From SMWN01 sp965221455 (lineage in GTDB: Bacteria; Pseudomonadota; Gammaproteobacteria; Eutrophobiales; Eutrophobiaceae): DNA of 64,000 nucleotides. A program made the translations under genes and the position numbers. The notes beneath the pieces were generated by a model, which saw nothing but the letters and a program-made list of their open reading frames with translations, did not search any database and was not told the origin of the DNA. Below are positions 17,808-26,749 of the stretch, in pieces. The DNA lies in the NCBI GenBank assembly GCA_965221455.1, contig OZ244890.1, positions 930,001 to 994,000 of the forward strand, given 5' to 3'. Each line of letters opens with the position of its first letter. The stretch's first letter is position 1.

Positions 17808-19253
17808 TCAAACTGGTGAATGCAAATCTGGAGAATCCATAAGATATTCGTCTACACCCGCAGCTGCCAGGCGCCCCTCTGCAATAGCCCAAACGATCAA
17901 TGACTGCCCTCGCTGCATATCTCCGGCAGCAAACACACCCTTGACACTGGTCATTCGGCTCTTCTTGTCGACAACCACATTACCTCGAACGTCTAGTTCA
18001 ACACCAAACTGTTCTAGCATACCGCTTTTTTCTGGACCAAGAAAACCCATCGCCAGTAAGGCAAGATCGCATGGTATTTCTCGTTCACTACCTGCGACTT
18101 CTTCAAAGAACGTGTTACCATCAATATTCTTCAATTCAACATTCACCAGTTGTAGTGCCCTTACGTTACCATTGCCATCATCAATAAAACGTTTGGTGTC
18201 GACAGAGTAAACACGTTCAACACCTTCTTCATGCGCTGAAGCTGTTCTAAAGATACGTGGCCATTCTGGCCAGGGGTTGTCTTCGGACCTAATGCTTGGT
18301 GGTTTGGGCATAATCTCCAACTGATATACTGAAACACAACCTTGTCTATTTGCAGTACCTAGACAATCAGCGCCAGTATCACCGCCACCGATGATGACTA
18401 TATGTTTACCTTCGGCACTAATAAAATCATCCACCTTTTCATCGCCTTCACAAAGTCTGTTTTGCATTGGCAAATATTCCATCGCCTGATGAATACCATT
18501 TAACTCACGCCCTTCTATGGGCAAATCGCGGGCTTCACAAGCACCACCAGTTAAAATGATGGCATCAAAATTTGCACGCAGATCTTTTACTAAAATATTA
18601 TCACCGACATGTGCATTAGTTTTAAAAGTCACGCCTTCAGCTTGCACTTGTTCCAGTCTTCTATCCAGTAGATTTTTTTCCATCTTGAATTCCGGAATAC
18701 CATAGCGCATCAAACCACCGATACGGTCAGCTCTTTCAAATAAAGTCACATCATGACCGGCACGTGCAAGTTGTTGTGCAGCAGCCATACCTGCCGGTCC
18801 TGATCCAACCACAGCAATGCTTTTGCCAGTTTTTATTTCTGCTATTTCCGGTTTGATCCAACCGTTTTCCCAAGCCTTTTCTATGATCGAAAGTTCGATG
18901 GTTCTGATAGTCACGGAATCATCATTAATTCCCAGAACACAAGAACCCTCACAAGGTGCCGGGCACAAGGTGCCAGTGAACTCTGGAAAGTTATTGGTGG
19001 CGTGTAGTCGCTCAATTGCTTCATGCCATTGATCACGATAAACCAGATCATTCCAATCAGGAATAATATTCCCTAACGGACAACCTTGATGACAAAACGG
19101 AATACCACAATCCATACAACGTGAAGCTTGTTTTTTTAAAGGTTCTACCGGCCATGGCTGCATGACTTGTTTGTAATCAGCGATACGTTCCGCAACTGGT
19201 CGATAAGGTTGTCTGGCTCTTCTCTCTTCCATAAATCCTGTAACCTTACCCAT
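17808..19253 (-). CDS. gltD: Glutamate synthase (NADPH) small subunit
   Basis: Feeds NADPH electrons to the large subunit during ammonia assimilation. The 481-residue protein has the N-terminal cysteine clusters CMDCGIPFCHQGCP and CPAPCEGSC for low-potential [4Fe-4S] centres, an FAD-binding VVGSGPAGMAAAQQ motif near residue 149, and an NADPH-binding IIGGGDTGADCLG motif. The C-terminal GVFAAGDMQRGQSLIVWAI is typical. It starts inside the end of gltB (8-base overlap), so the two are co-translated. Confidence 0.98.
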   Translation of the reverse strand: MGKVTGFMEERRARQPYRPVAERIADYKQVMQPWPVEPLKKQASRCMDCGIPFCHQGCPLGNIIPDWNDLVYRDQWHEAIERLHATNNFPEFTGTLCPAPCEGSCVLGINDDSVTIRTIELSIIEKAWENGWIKPEIAEIKTGKSIAVVGSGPAGMAAAQQLARAGHDVTLFERADRIGGLMRYGIPEFKMEKNLLDRRLEQVQAEGVTFKTNAHVGDNILVKDLRANFDAIILTGGACEARDLPIEGRELNGIHQAMEYLPMQNRLCEGDEKVDDFISAEGKHIVIIGGGDTGADCLGTANRQGCVSVYQLEIMPKPPSIRSEDNPWPEWPRIFRTASAHEEGVERVYSVDTKRFIDDGNGNVRALQLVNVELKNIDGNTFFEEVAGSEREIPCDLALLAMGFLGPEKSGMLEQFGVELDVRGNVVVDKKSRMTSVKGVFAAGDMQRGQSLIVWAIAEGRLAAAGVDEYLMDSPDLHSPV

Positions 19254-22200
19254 GAGCTGCCTCCATCACTGCTTCATCCTCTGATGTGCCTTCTGCTCTG
19301 GCTCTTTTGAGCGCGGCCAGTATGCGTTTGTAATCTTGTGGCATGACCTTAATAAACTTTGACTGGTAATCGTTCCAATTATCCAGAATCTTTTTCGCTA
19401 CAGTGCTCTGCGTTACCTCCTCATGCTTATTTAACATTACCTTAATGCTCTCTATGTCTTCATCTTCTTCAACATTATCCAGGTTGACCATATCAAGATT
19501 ACATTGGATCCTGAAGTCTTCCTTATCTGCCAATACATAGGCAATACCACCCGACATACCGGCACCGAAGTTCCGACCCGTCGGCCCAATGATAAGAACT
19601 CTACCACCAGTCATATATTCACAACCATGATCACCAATACCTTCCACTACAGTAGTGACACCACTGTTTCTCACTGCAAAACGTTCACCAGCGAGTCCAC
19701 GAATATAAACTTCGCCAGAAGTTGCACCATACAAACAGACATTACCAACGATAATATTTTCCTCAGGTACGAATCTTGATTTTCTGGGTGGGAATACCAC
19801 AATCTTGCCGCCGGATAACCCCTTGCCTAAATAATCATTGGCATCACCTTCCAGTGTCATGGTCACCCCCTTGGGCACGAAGGCACCAAAACTCATACCA
19901 GCCGATCCATTAAAATGTGCCTTAATTGTATCTGCCGCCAAACCTGTGCCGCCATATTTTTTAGTGATGTGATAACCGAGAATAGTCCCGACGCTACGGT
20001 CGGTATTCAGAACCTGCAGAACAACATAAACGGGTTTCCCATCCTCCAATGCATCTTTACACAAAGGCACGAGTGTCTCTACATCCAGTGAATGTTCCAG
20101 GCCATGATCTTGCTTTTTTGTGCAGTACATGTCCGTGCCTGCATACGGTGTTGGCTTGTATAAAATATTAGTAAAATTAAGGCCTTGTGCTTTCCAATGA
20201 TTGATAGCCTTTTTGGTTTCAATTCTGTCGACTTGTCCGATCATTTCATTAACCGTTCTAAAACCTAGATCAGCCATATATTCGCGGACTTCTTGGGCAA
20301 TATATTTAAAAAAATTTTCAACGAACTCAGGCTGCCCATCAAATTTCTTACGCAGTTCAGGATTTTGTGTAGCGATACCCACAGGACAGGTATTTAAATG
20401 ACAGACTCGCATCATGATACAGCCCATAACGATTAAGGGCGCAGTTGAGAAACCAAATTCTTCAGCTCCGAGTAATGCGGCAATCACCACATCGCGTCCG
20501 GTCTTTAATTGTCCATCCGTCTGCACCACGATACGATCACGTAACCCATTCGCCACTAACACTTGTTGCGTTTCTGCCAGTCCTAATTCCCATGGTAGAC
20601 CCGCGTGCTTCAAAGAGCTCACCGGAGATGCGCCTGTACCACCATCATAACCTGAAATAAGTACAACATCTGAGAGAGCTTTTGCGACACCGGCAGCGAC
20701 GGTACCAACACCGATTTCAGCAACCAGCTTCACATGGATGCGTGCCTCCGGATTTGCACTCTTTAAGTCATGAATAAGCTGCGCCAAATCTTCGATCGAG
20801 TAAATATCATGATGTGGCGGCGGCGAGATTAAACCTACACCTGCAGTTGAATGACGCACCTTGGCGATCCATGGATAGACTTTAGTGCCTGGTAACTGAC
20901 CGCCTTCACCAGGTTTGGCTCCCTGCGCCATTTTGATTTGAATGTCATCGGCATTCACAAGGTATTCACTGGTAACGCCGAAACGGCCCGAAGCGACCTG
21001 CTTGATCGCACTTCTCCTTAGATCACCATTTGCATCCGGTGTAAAACGATCAACATCTTCACCACCCTCACCAGTATTTGATTTACCACCGATACGGTTC
21101 ATGGCAATCGCCAATGTTTCATGAGCCCCACTACTGATAGAACCGTAAGACATGGCGCCCGTAGAAAAACGCTTCATAATGTTTTCTATCGGTTCGACTT
21201 CTTCCAGCGGAATCGATTTGCCATTGGTCTTGAAATCGAATAAACCACGCAAGGTAGCAAGATTTTTATTTTGATTGTTAATAAGATCAGTGTACTCCTT
21301 GAAGATATTATATTGCGCGGAACGGGTTGCGTGTTGTAGCCTGAAAACAGTGTCTGGATTAAATAAATGATACTCACCATCACGCCGCCACTGATACTCA
21401 CCACCCCATTCCAGATCCGGTTTCTTCACCGGTCTTTCAGGAAAAGCATCGTGATGACGCAGGCTCGTTTCTCTAGCGACTTCTTCCAGACCAATACCGC
21501 CGATACGCGATGCCGTCCATGTGAAATATTTGTCGACGAATTCTTTGTTGAGACCAATCGCTTCAAATACTTGCGCACCACGATATGACTGCACAGTTGA
21601 TATGCCCATCTTCGCCATAGTCTTGATCAAACCTTTATTCACTGCTTTAATGAAATTTTTTACGGCTTTTTCATGTGACATTTCCTGGACATAACCTTTG
21701 CCAATCAAGTTCGTCAACGATTCAAATGCCATATAAGGATTCACTGCACCAATCCCGTAACCAATCAATACTGCAAAATGATGTACTTCTCTCGGTTCGC
21801 CCGATTCCAATATCAATCCAGTTTTAGTTCTTGCACCAGCTCTAACCAAGTGATGATGCACTCCAGCGGTGGCAAGTAATGCCGGTATTGCGGCTTTGTT
21901 TTTATCAATACCGCGATCAGAAAGAATAATATTGGTAAAACCTGCTTCTATTGCGTTATCTACATCTGCACATATATTTTCGATTGCTTTAACCAAACCT
22001 GCTGCACCTTCAGAAACAGGGTATAAAATTTTAACAACTTTGGTTTTCAGGCCCGGGATATCCATGTCACGTATTCTTGCCAATTCATCATTAGTTAAAA
22101 TGGGTGACGATAATTTCACTTGTCGGCAACTCTCGGGAGTCGCATCTAATAAATTGCCTTCTGGACCGACTGTGGTTGCAATCTGCGTTACTAATTCTTC

Positions 22201-23838
22201 ACGAATACCATCCAGTGGAGGGTTAGTGACTTGTGCAAATAGTTGTTTGAAGTAGTCATACAACAGGCGTGCACGATCTGACAACACAGCAAGTGCTGTA
22301 TCTGTGCCCATGGAACCCGTTGGCTCGATACCGTTGGCAGCCATAGGCGCAATTAATATCTTTATATCTTCGTGGGTATAACCGAAAGCTTGTTGTCTTT
22401 GTAACAAAGTCTCGCAATCAGGGCCGTGAACTTGTTTTGAGCCAGGTAATTTTTCAACCGGAACCAAATTCTGTTTTAGCCAGTTGTCATAGGAATGTGC
22501 CTTTGTAAATTCGTTTTTTAATTCTTTATCGTCTATGATACGGCCTTGTTTAGTATCGACCATAAAAATACGTCCTGGATACAAACGATCTTTCACTAAT
22601 ATATTTTCCGGTGGAATTTCCAATACACCTACTTCAGAGGCCATCACTACCATATCATCTTTGGTGATATAATAGCGGGAGGGTCGCAGACCATTTCGAT
22701 CCAGTACAGCACCAATGACTTCACCATCGGTAAATGCTACCGAGGCGGGACCATCCCAAGGCTCCATCAAACAGGCATGATATTCATAAAATGCCCTACG
22801 TTTGGCATCCATGGTTTCATCCCCACTCCAAGCCTCCGGCACCATCATTAACACAACATGTGGCAAAGAACGACCAGTCATGTGTAAAAATTCCATGACA
22901 CTATCAAATGTTGCTGAATCACTGTCTCCTTCAGGGATGATTGGAAATAATTTCTTTAAATCATCACCAAATAATTCTGATTCACACAGTGCCTCACGCG
23001 CACGCATCCAATTTGCATTGCCGCGCACTGTATTAATTTCACCGTTGTGAGCAATGTACCTAAAAGGATGCGCCAATTTCCAGGCAGGGAAAGTATTGGT
23101 TGAGAAACGTTGATGTACCAATGCCATAGCTGATTCAAAGTCCGGCTCATTAATATCCGGGAACATCGGCTCAATCTGGGAACCGGTAAGCATGCCTTTA
23201 TAGATACAGGTTCTGTATGACAAAGAAGGTACATAAAATTTATCTTGTTCAGATAAATCAGAGTTCCGGACAGTATGTTCTGCTAATTTACGAATGACAT
23301 AGAGTTTTCTTTCAAAACCAGCTTCATCTTTAATATCTTTACCACGACGAATAAAAACCTGTTTAAATGCTGGTTTGCTCATTAACGCAGTTGGCCCCAA
23401 AGAACGACCATCAGTGGGAACATCACGCCAACCTAATACTGACTGTCCTTCTTCGATAACAATCTTCTCGATAATTTCCTGACACTGTTTAGATTGGTCT
23501 GCATCGGTTGGTAGAAAAATCATACCGGCACCGTAGTGACCAAACTCAGGTAAATCAATACTGATTTCTTTACAGACCCGAACAAAAAAATTATGTGGCA
23601 TCTGTGTCAAAATACCAACGCCATCACCGGTATTTTCTTCACAACCACAAGCCCCACGATGGATTAGATTTTTCAGGATTGTCATCGCATTGGTAACAAT
23701 TTTATGCGACTTTCGTCCTTTGATATCTACGATAAAACCAACACCGCATGAATCATGTTCATAAGCAGGATCGTAAACACCTTTTGTCGGAGCAATATGT
23801 GCTTGTGAATTTTTGTTCTGCATTCGATATCTCGCCAT
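19246..23838 (-). CDS. gltB: Glutamate synthase (NADPH) large subunit
   Basis: Converts glutamine and 2-oxoglutarate to two glutamates, the GOGAT half of ammonia assimilation. It has 1530 residues, normal length. Order: propeptide, class II glutaminase domain with catalytic Cys31 (HDSCGVGF), central domain, FMN-binding synthase domain (HVKLVAEIGVGTVAAGVAKA), the [3Fe-4S] cluster CIMMRVCHLNTCP, and a C-terminal GXGXG beta-helix. ATG at 23838 is used; ATG at 23823 is an alternative and would shorten the propeptide. A good promoter lies about 150 bases upstream. It was probably once downstream of dgt. Confidence 0.98.
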   Translation of the reverse strand: MARYRMQNKNSQAHIAPTKGVYDPAYEHDSCGVGFIVDIKGRKSHKIVTNAMTILKNLIHRGACGCEENTGDGVGILTQMPHNFFVRVCKEISIDLPEFGHYGAGMIFLPTDADQSKQCQEIIEKIVIEEGQSVLGWRDVPTDGRSLGPTALMSKPAFKQVFIRRGKDIKDEAGFERKLYVIRKLAEHTVRNSDLSEQDKFYVPSLSYRTCIYKGMLTGSQIEPMFPDINEPDFESAMALVHQRFSTNTFPAWKLAHPFRYIAHNGEINTVRGNANWMRAREALCESELFGDDLKKLFPIIPEGDSDSATFDSVMEFLHMTGRSLPHVVLMMVPEAWSGDETMDAKRRAFYEYHACLMEPWDGPASVAFTDGEVIGAVLDRNGLRPSRYYITKDDMVVMASEVGVLEIPPENILVKDRLYPGRIFMVDTKQGRIIDDKELKNEFTKAHSYDNWLKQNLVPVEKLPGSKQVHGPDCETLLQRQQAFGYTHEDIKILIAPMAANGIEPTGSMGTDTALAVLSDRARLLYDYFKQLFAQVTNPPLDGIREELVTQIATTVGPEGNLLDATPESCRQVKLSSPILTNDELARIRDMDIPGLKTKVVKILYPVSEGAAGLVKAIENICADVDNAIEAGFTNIILSDRGIDKNKAAIPALLATAGVHHHLVRAGARTKTGLILESGEPREVHHFAVLIGYGIGAVNPYMAFESLTNLIGKGYVQEMSHEKAVKNFIKAVNKGLIKTMAKMGISTVQSYRGAQVFEAIGLNKEFVDKYFTWTASRIGGIGLEEVARETSLRHHDAFPERPVKKPDLEWGGEYQWRRDGEYHLFNPDTVFRLQHATRSAQYNIFKEYTDLINNQNKNLATLRGLFDFKTNGKSIPLEEVEPIENIMKRFSTGAMSYGSISSGAHETLAIAMNRIGGKSNTGEGGEDVDRFTPDANGDLRRSAIKQVASGRFGVTSEYLVNADDIQIKMAQGAKPGEGGQLPGTKVYPWIAKVRHSTAGVGLISPPPHHDIYSIEDLAQLIHDLKSANPEARIHVKLVAEIGVGTVAAGVAKALSDVVLISGYDGGTGASPVSSLKHAGLPWELGLAETQQVLVANGLRDRIVVQTDGQLKTGRDVVIAALLGAEEFGFSTAPLIVMGCIMMRVCHLNTCPVGIATQNPELRKKFDGQPEFVENFFKYIAQEVREYMADLGFRTVNEMIGQVDRIETKKAINHWKAQGLNFTNILYKPTPYAGTDMYCTKKQDHGLEHSLDVETLVPLCKDALEDGKPVYVVLQVLNTDRSVGTILGYHITKKYGGTGLAADTIKAHFNGSAGMSFGAFVPKGVTMTLEGDANDYLGKGLSGGKIVVFPPRKSRFVPEENIIVGNVCLYGATSGEVYIRGLAGERFAVRNSGVTTVVEGIGDHGCEYMTGGRVLIIGPTGRNFGAGMSGGIAYVLADKEDFRIQCNLDMVNLDNVEEDEDIESIKVMLNKHEEVTQSTVAKKILDNWNDYQSKFIKVMPQDYKRILAALKRARAEGTSEDEAVMEAAHG

Positions 23839-23987
23839 AGTTTGTAATGAGCAATGACTTATGCGTCACTGAACTGAACCGCACACATTCGTGCTTTTTA
23901 CCGACTATTATTATTGTTATGTGAACTACGAAAACCACGATTCATGGCCAAGTACGACACCTCCGGATAACCCTTAAGCGGCCGGTG

Positions 23988-24016
23988 ATTATAGTGCGGC
24001 AACAATATTATGTCAC
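23988..24016 (-). promoter_or_regulatory. Candidate sigma70 promoter of gltBD
   Basis: On the minus strand, GTGACA (24016-24011, 5 of 6 to TTGACA), a 17-base spacer, then a perfect TATAAT (23993-23988). This predicts a leader of about 140 bases before the gltB start. The leader contains a GGAGG and a short open frame ending in an Asn-rich stretch near 23905, whose significance is unknown. Confidence 0.65.
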
Positions 24017-24114
24017 GGTACAATCATAGGAAAAATCAGCATGTGCATTGGTAGGGAAATATAAAGAGATAATTATATAAGCAACTGATTATTATAATTA
24101 TTCTGTGTTTATCT

Positions 24115-24927
24115 CTTGATCTCCACACAACACAAACCAGCAGATTTTCTGAGCTTGTACGGGCTTTGCCAGGTAACACGTTCTGCTTCTGAGATGACAA
24201 ATCAAACTGTCATCCCGGTAATACAATCGGCGATCACCTTAGCTTTGCCTCGTTCGCTTCCCTGTCGGATGATATTTTTCTGTACATCTTCCGGCAATAA
24301 TTCCGGCGGCCTCATGAAGTCTTCAAATAAACATCGAATAACCTCATGGATCATTTTTTCCTTGAGTAAACCAGACCATCTCTTAATCAACAGAGCGACT
24401 GTTCTTCAAGAAAGAATTTACAATCTAAAAGTTAAAGGCTGGTACATGAACCATCATCTACATCATGATTATTGTATGCGATGCGATCCATAATATCGAC
24501 GACTCTATATTACTGAGTTATTTCGCTTTGCTGCAGGAACAATGCTCGGGTATATCTTCTCTGGTTCCATGAATCAGACTGATGTCTGTTAAATTCGGCA
24601 CACTTTTATACCTTTTCTAAAAAAATCTTATGAGCAAGATCATGCGCCAAACAAACTTTCCAGTTAAATATTCGTTGAGTTGCGGTACATGGCCAATAGT
24701 TCGACCTGTTTATGCAACTTCAATAGAATACGTGAGTCGGGTACGAAACATATCGCCGATATGATTTACAAATACTTGAGTCGTATATTCCAAGTCTGCG
24801 GAATACTGATGAATGCACAATAAGGCCACGCTCTCTCTGAAACTGATTATGATGGGATGACTACGGTTCCTGAAATTTCCCGGCCTAAAGAATTTTTTTC
24901 GTCAGCTACATAACGTACAAAAAGCAT
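24115..24927 (-). pseudogene. dgt: Decayed dGTP triphosphohydrolase (HD family)
   Basis: Minus-strand fragments spell a Dgt protein interrupted by stops and frameshifts. The ATG at 24925-24927 overlaps the aroB stop (TAATG). YVADEKNSLGREI follows, then a stop, RERGLIVHSSVFRRL (family RDRDRIIHSTAFRRL), and QVFVNHIGDMFRTRLTYSI (family QVFVNHEGDLFRTRLTHSL). LAHDLAH, the metal-binding HD motif, is in another frame near 24620-24650. The C-terminal piece, 24202-24390, ends KVIADCITGMTV then a stop. aroK-aroB-dgt-gltB is a common order in Betaproteobacteria and some Gammaproteobacteria, so this is a relic in its original place. Confidence 0.9.
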
Positions 24928-26054
24928 TACCAGTAGCCCCTTACATCGGATGAAGCATTTTTTAAAGAAAAATGCTTCAATGTTTCCATAAGTAAATCCT
25001 CATCAAATTCATCTGTAACCACTGTATCACCAATGCCTCTCAATAAAACTAAAAATAGCATACCGTTTTTAGCTTTTTTATCGACAGCCATTAATTCACG
25101 CATTTTCGTCGTACCAAGGTTATCGGGTAAAGCGACAGGCAGGTTTAATTTAACCAGTATTTTTTCTAAACGATCAATGACATCTTCAGATATCCAACCC
25201 AAGCGTTTGGAAAGATCTGCGGCCATGAGCATCCCTAAGGCAACAGCTTCCCCATGTAACCATTTCCCGTATCCAAGCCCTGTTTCAATAGCGTGTCCAA
25301 AAGTGTGCCCCAAATTCAATACTGCGCGAATACCTGATTCCTTTTCATCTGCCGCCACAACCTCTGCCTTGTTACTACATGATTGTTCAATGATATACGT
25401 AAGTGCGTCTGCATCTCGGTTAATTAATTGTTCAATATTATCTTCCAGCCAATCAAAGAATTTTGCATCTCTGATGAGACCATATTTAATGACTTCAGCG
25501 AAACCAGCTTTGACCTCTCTGTCGCTAAGTGTATCCAATACGGAAGTATCAGCAATCACGGCTATAGGCTGGTGGAAAGCACCGATCATATTCTTTCCAG
25601 CAGCATGATTAACACCGGTTTTACCACCTACTGACGAATCTACCTGCGCGAGTACTGTAGTAGGTAGCTGAATAAAATCTACTCCGCGCTGATAACACGC
25701 TGCAACAAAACCTGTAATGTCACCAACAACACCGCCACCTAATGCCAGCAGACAACAGTTGCGACTGTATCGTTTGTTTAATAACTCAGTAATAATGTCA
25801 TTCACGACATCAAGGTTTTTATGCTGCTCGCCGTCTGCCAGAATCACTGAATTAACTTCCAGACCTTCCGGGATTAATCCCCGTAGAGATTGCATTAGCG
25901 TTTCCAGATATAGCGGTGCAACCGTTGTATTACTGATAACCATTACCTGCCTGGATCTGATATTTTCAGAGAACAAACTGATTTTGCCGAGAAGATCATC
26001 TCCCGCGTAGACTGGATAACTACGATCACCCAGTTCTACGATTATCTTTTTCAT
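24927..26054 (-). CDS. aroB: 3-dehydroquinate synthase
   Basis: Cyclises DAHP to 3-dehydroquinate, second step of the shikimate pathway; needs NAD and a divalent metal. The 375-residue protein has LALGGGVVGDITGFVAACYQRG, the PTTVLAQVDSSVGGKTGVN block, and the metal-ligand region LNLGHTFGHAIE. It begins 29 bases before the end of aroK and is co-translated with it. The stop overlaps the start codon of the dgt relic. Confidence 0.97.
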   Translation of the reverse strand: MKKIIVELGDRSYPVYAGDDLLGKISLFSENIRSRQVMVISNTTVAPLYLETLMQSLRGLIPEGLEVNSVILADGEQHKNLDVVNDIITELLNKRYSRNCCLLALGGGVVGDITGFVAACYQRGVDFIQLPTTVLAQVDSSVGGKTGVNHAAGKNMIGAFHQPIAVIADTSVLDTLSDREVKAGFAEVIKYGLIRDAKFFDWLEDNIEQLINRDADALTYIIEQSCSNKAEVVAADEKESGIRAVLNLGHTFGHAIETGLGYGKWLHGEAVALGMLMAADLSKRLGWISEDVIDRLEKILVKLNLPVALPDNLGTTKMRELMAVDKKAKNGMLFLVLLRGIGDTVVTDEFDEDLLMETLKHFSLKNASSDVRGYW

Positions 26055-26577
26055 TATCGTATTGATTCACTGCCGACATCATCCGCTCAATTATATCATT
26101 AACAGAAAGCGCGGCTGTATCAATTACCATATCGGCAACCTCTTCGTACAAAGGCCCACGCTCTTCAAGCAATTTTTTCAGGACAGCTTCCGGATTATCA
26201 TTCTGTAACAAAGGTCTTTTAGTGTCTTTGGATGTTCTCTTTAGTAACTGATTGATATCTGATTTGAGATAGATCACAAAGCCCCTTTCAGAAAAACGTA
26301 TTCTGTTTTCCTCATTCAATATCGCACCACCACCTGTTGCTAATACAACATTAGACATTGATGTTAGTTCATCCAATAATTTTCCTTCTCGCTTACGAAA
26401 ACCTTCCTCACCTTCAATTTCAAAAATGAGCCTGATGCTTGCGCCAGTACGATTTTCAATTTCATAATCACTGTCATAGAACATTTGCGATTTTTTTTGT
26501 GCCAACTTCTTGCCGATAGTTGACTTGCCGGTCCCCATCGGACCGACCAAAAAGATATTAGAACTAGAATTTGAAAT
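26026..26577 (-). CDS. aroK: Shikimate kinase, probable ATT start
   Basis: Phosphorylates shikimate with ATP. It has the P-loop GPMGTGKST, the DSDYEIE shikimate/Mg site, and LATGGGA, with RPLLQ in the lid. The only standard start in frame is TTG at 26550, but it falls inside the first strand (NIFLVGPMG) and lacks a ribosome-binding site. A TGA at 26584-26586 limits extension, leaving ATC (26580) or ATT (26577) as initiators, with GGTGAGGA just upstream. ATT gives about 9 residues before LVGPMG, close to E. coli AroK (MAEKRNIFLVGP). ATT starts are rare but known (infC). A sequencing error is the alternative. Confidence 0.85.
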   Translation of the reverse strand: MSNSSSNIFLVGPMGTGKSTIGKKLAQKKSQMFYDSDYEIENRTGASIRLIFEIEGEEGFRKREGKLLDELTSMSNVVLATGGGAILNEENRIRFSERGFVIYLKSDINQLLKRTSKDTKRPLLQNDNPEAVLKKLLEERGPLYEEVADMVIDTAALSVNDIIERMMSAVNQYDNEKDNRRTG

Positions 26578-26680
26578 GATTCCTCACCAGCACTACCAAA
26601 TTAAACAATTAATTGAATTGTGAATCATACGAGGATTATTCCAAATGAGCCACTGCAGGTGACATGCTCAAAAAATACAA

Positions 26681-26715
26681 AAGGGTGTGGCATTTCTCTG
26701 CCACACCCTTTTTTT
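26681..26715 (-). terminator. Bidirectional rho-independent terminator between pilQ and aroK
   Basis: A perfect 12-base-pair stem (AAGGGTGTGGCA at 26681-26692 with TGCCACACCCTT at 26699-26710) and a 6-base loop. On the plus strand a run of seven T follows; on the minus strand the stem is followed by TTGTATTTT. It lies 35 bases past the pilQ stop, so its likely job is to end the pilMNOPQ transcript before aroK. Confidence 0.85.
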
Positions 26716-26749
26716 ACACCTTAGGGATCAGGAATTGTTATCTGCTGCA

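Noticed and set aside
24116..24493. 125-residue open frame on the plus strand between gltB and aroB
   Set aside because: It is the antisense of the dgt relic; the minus strand carries the family motifs, and the plus-strand product matches nothing.
25033..25608. 191-residue plus-strand frame
   Set aside because: Lies entirely antisense to aroB, with low-complexity composition typical of shadow frames.
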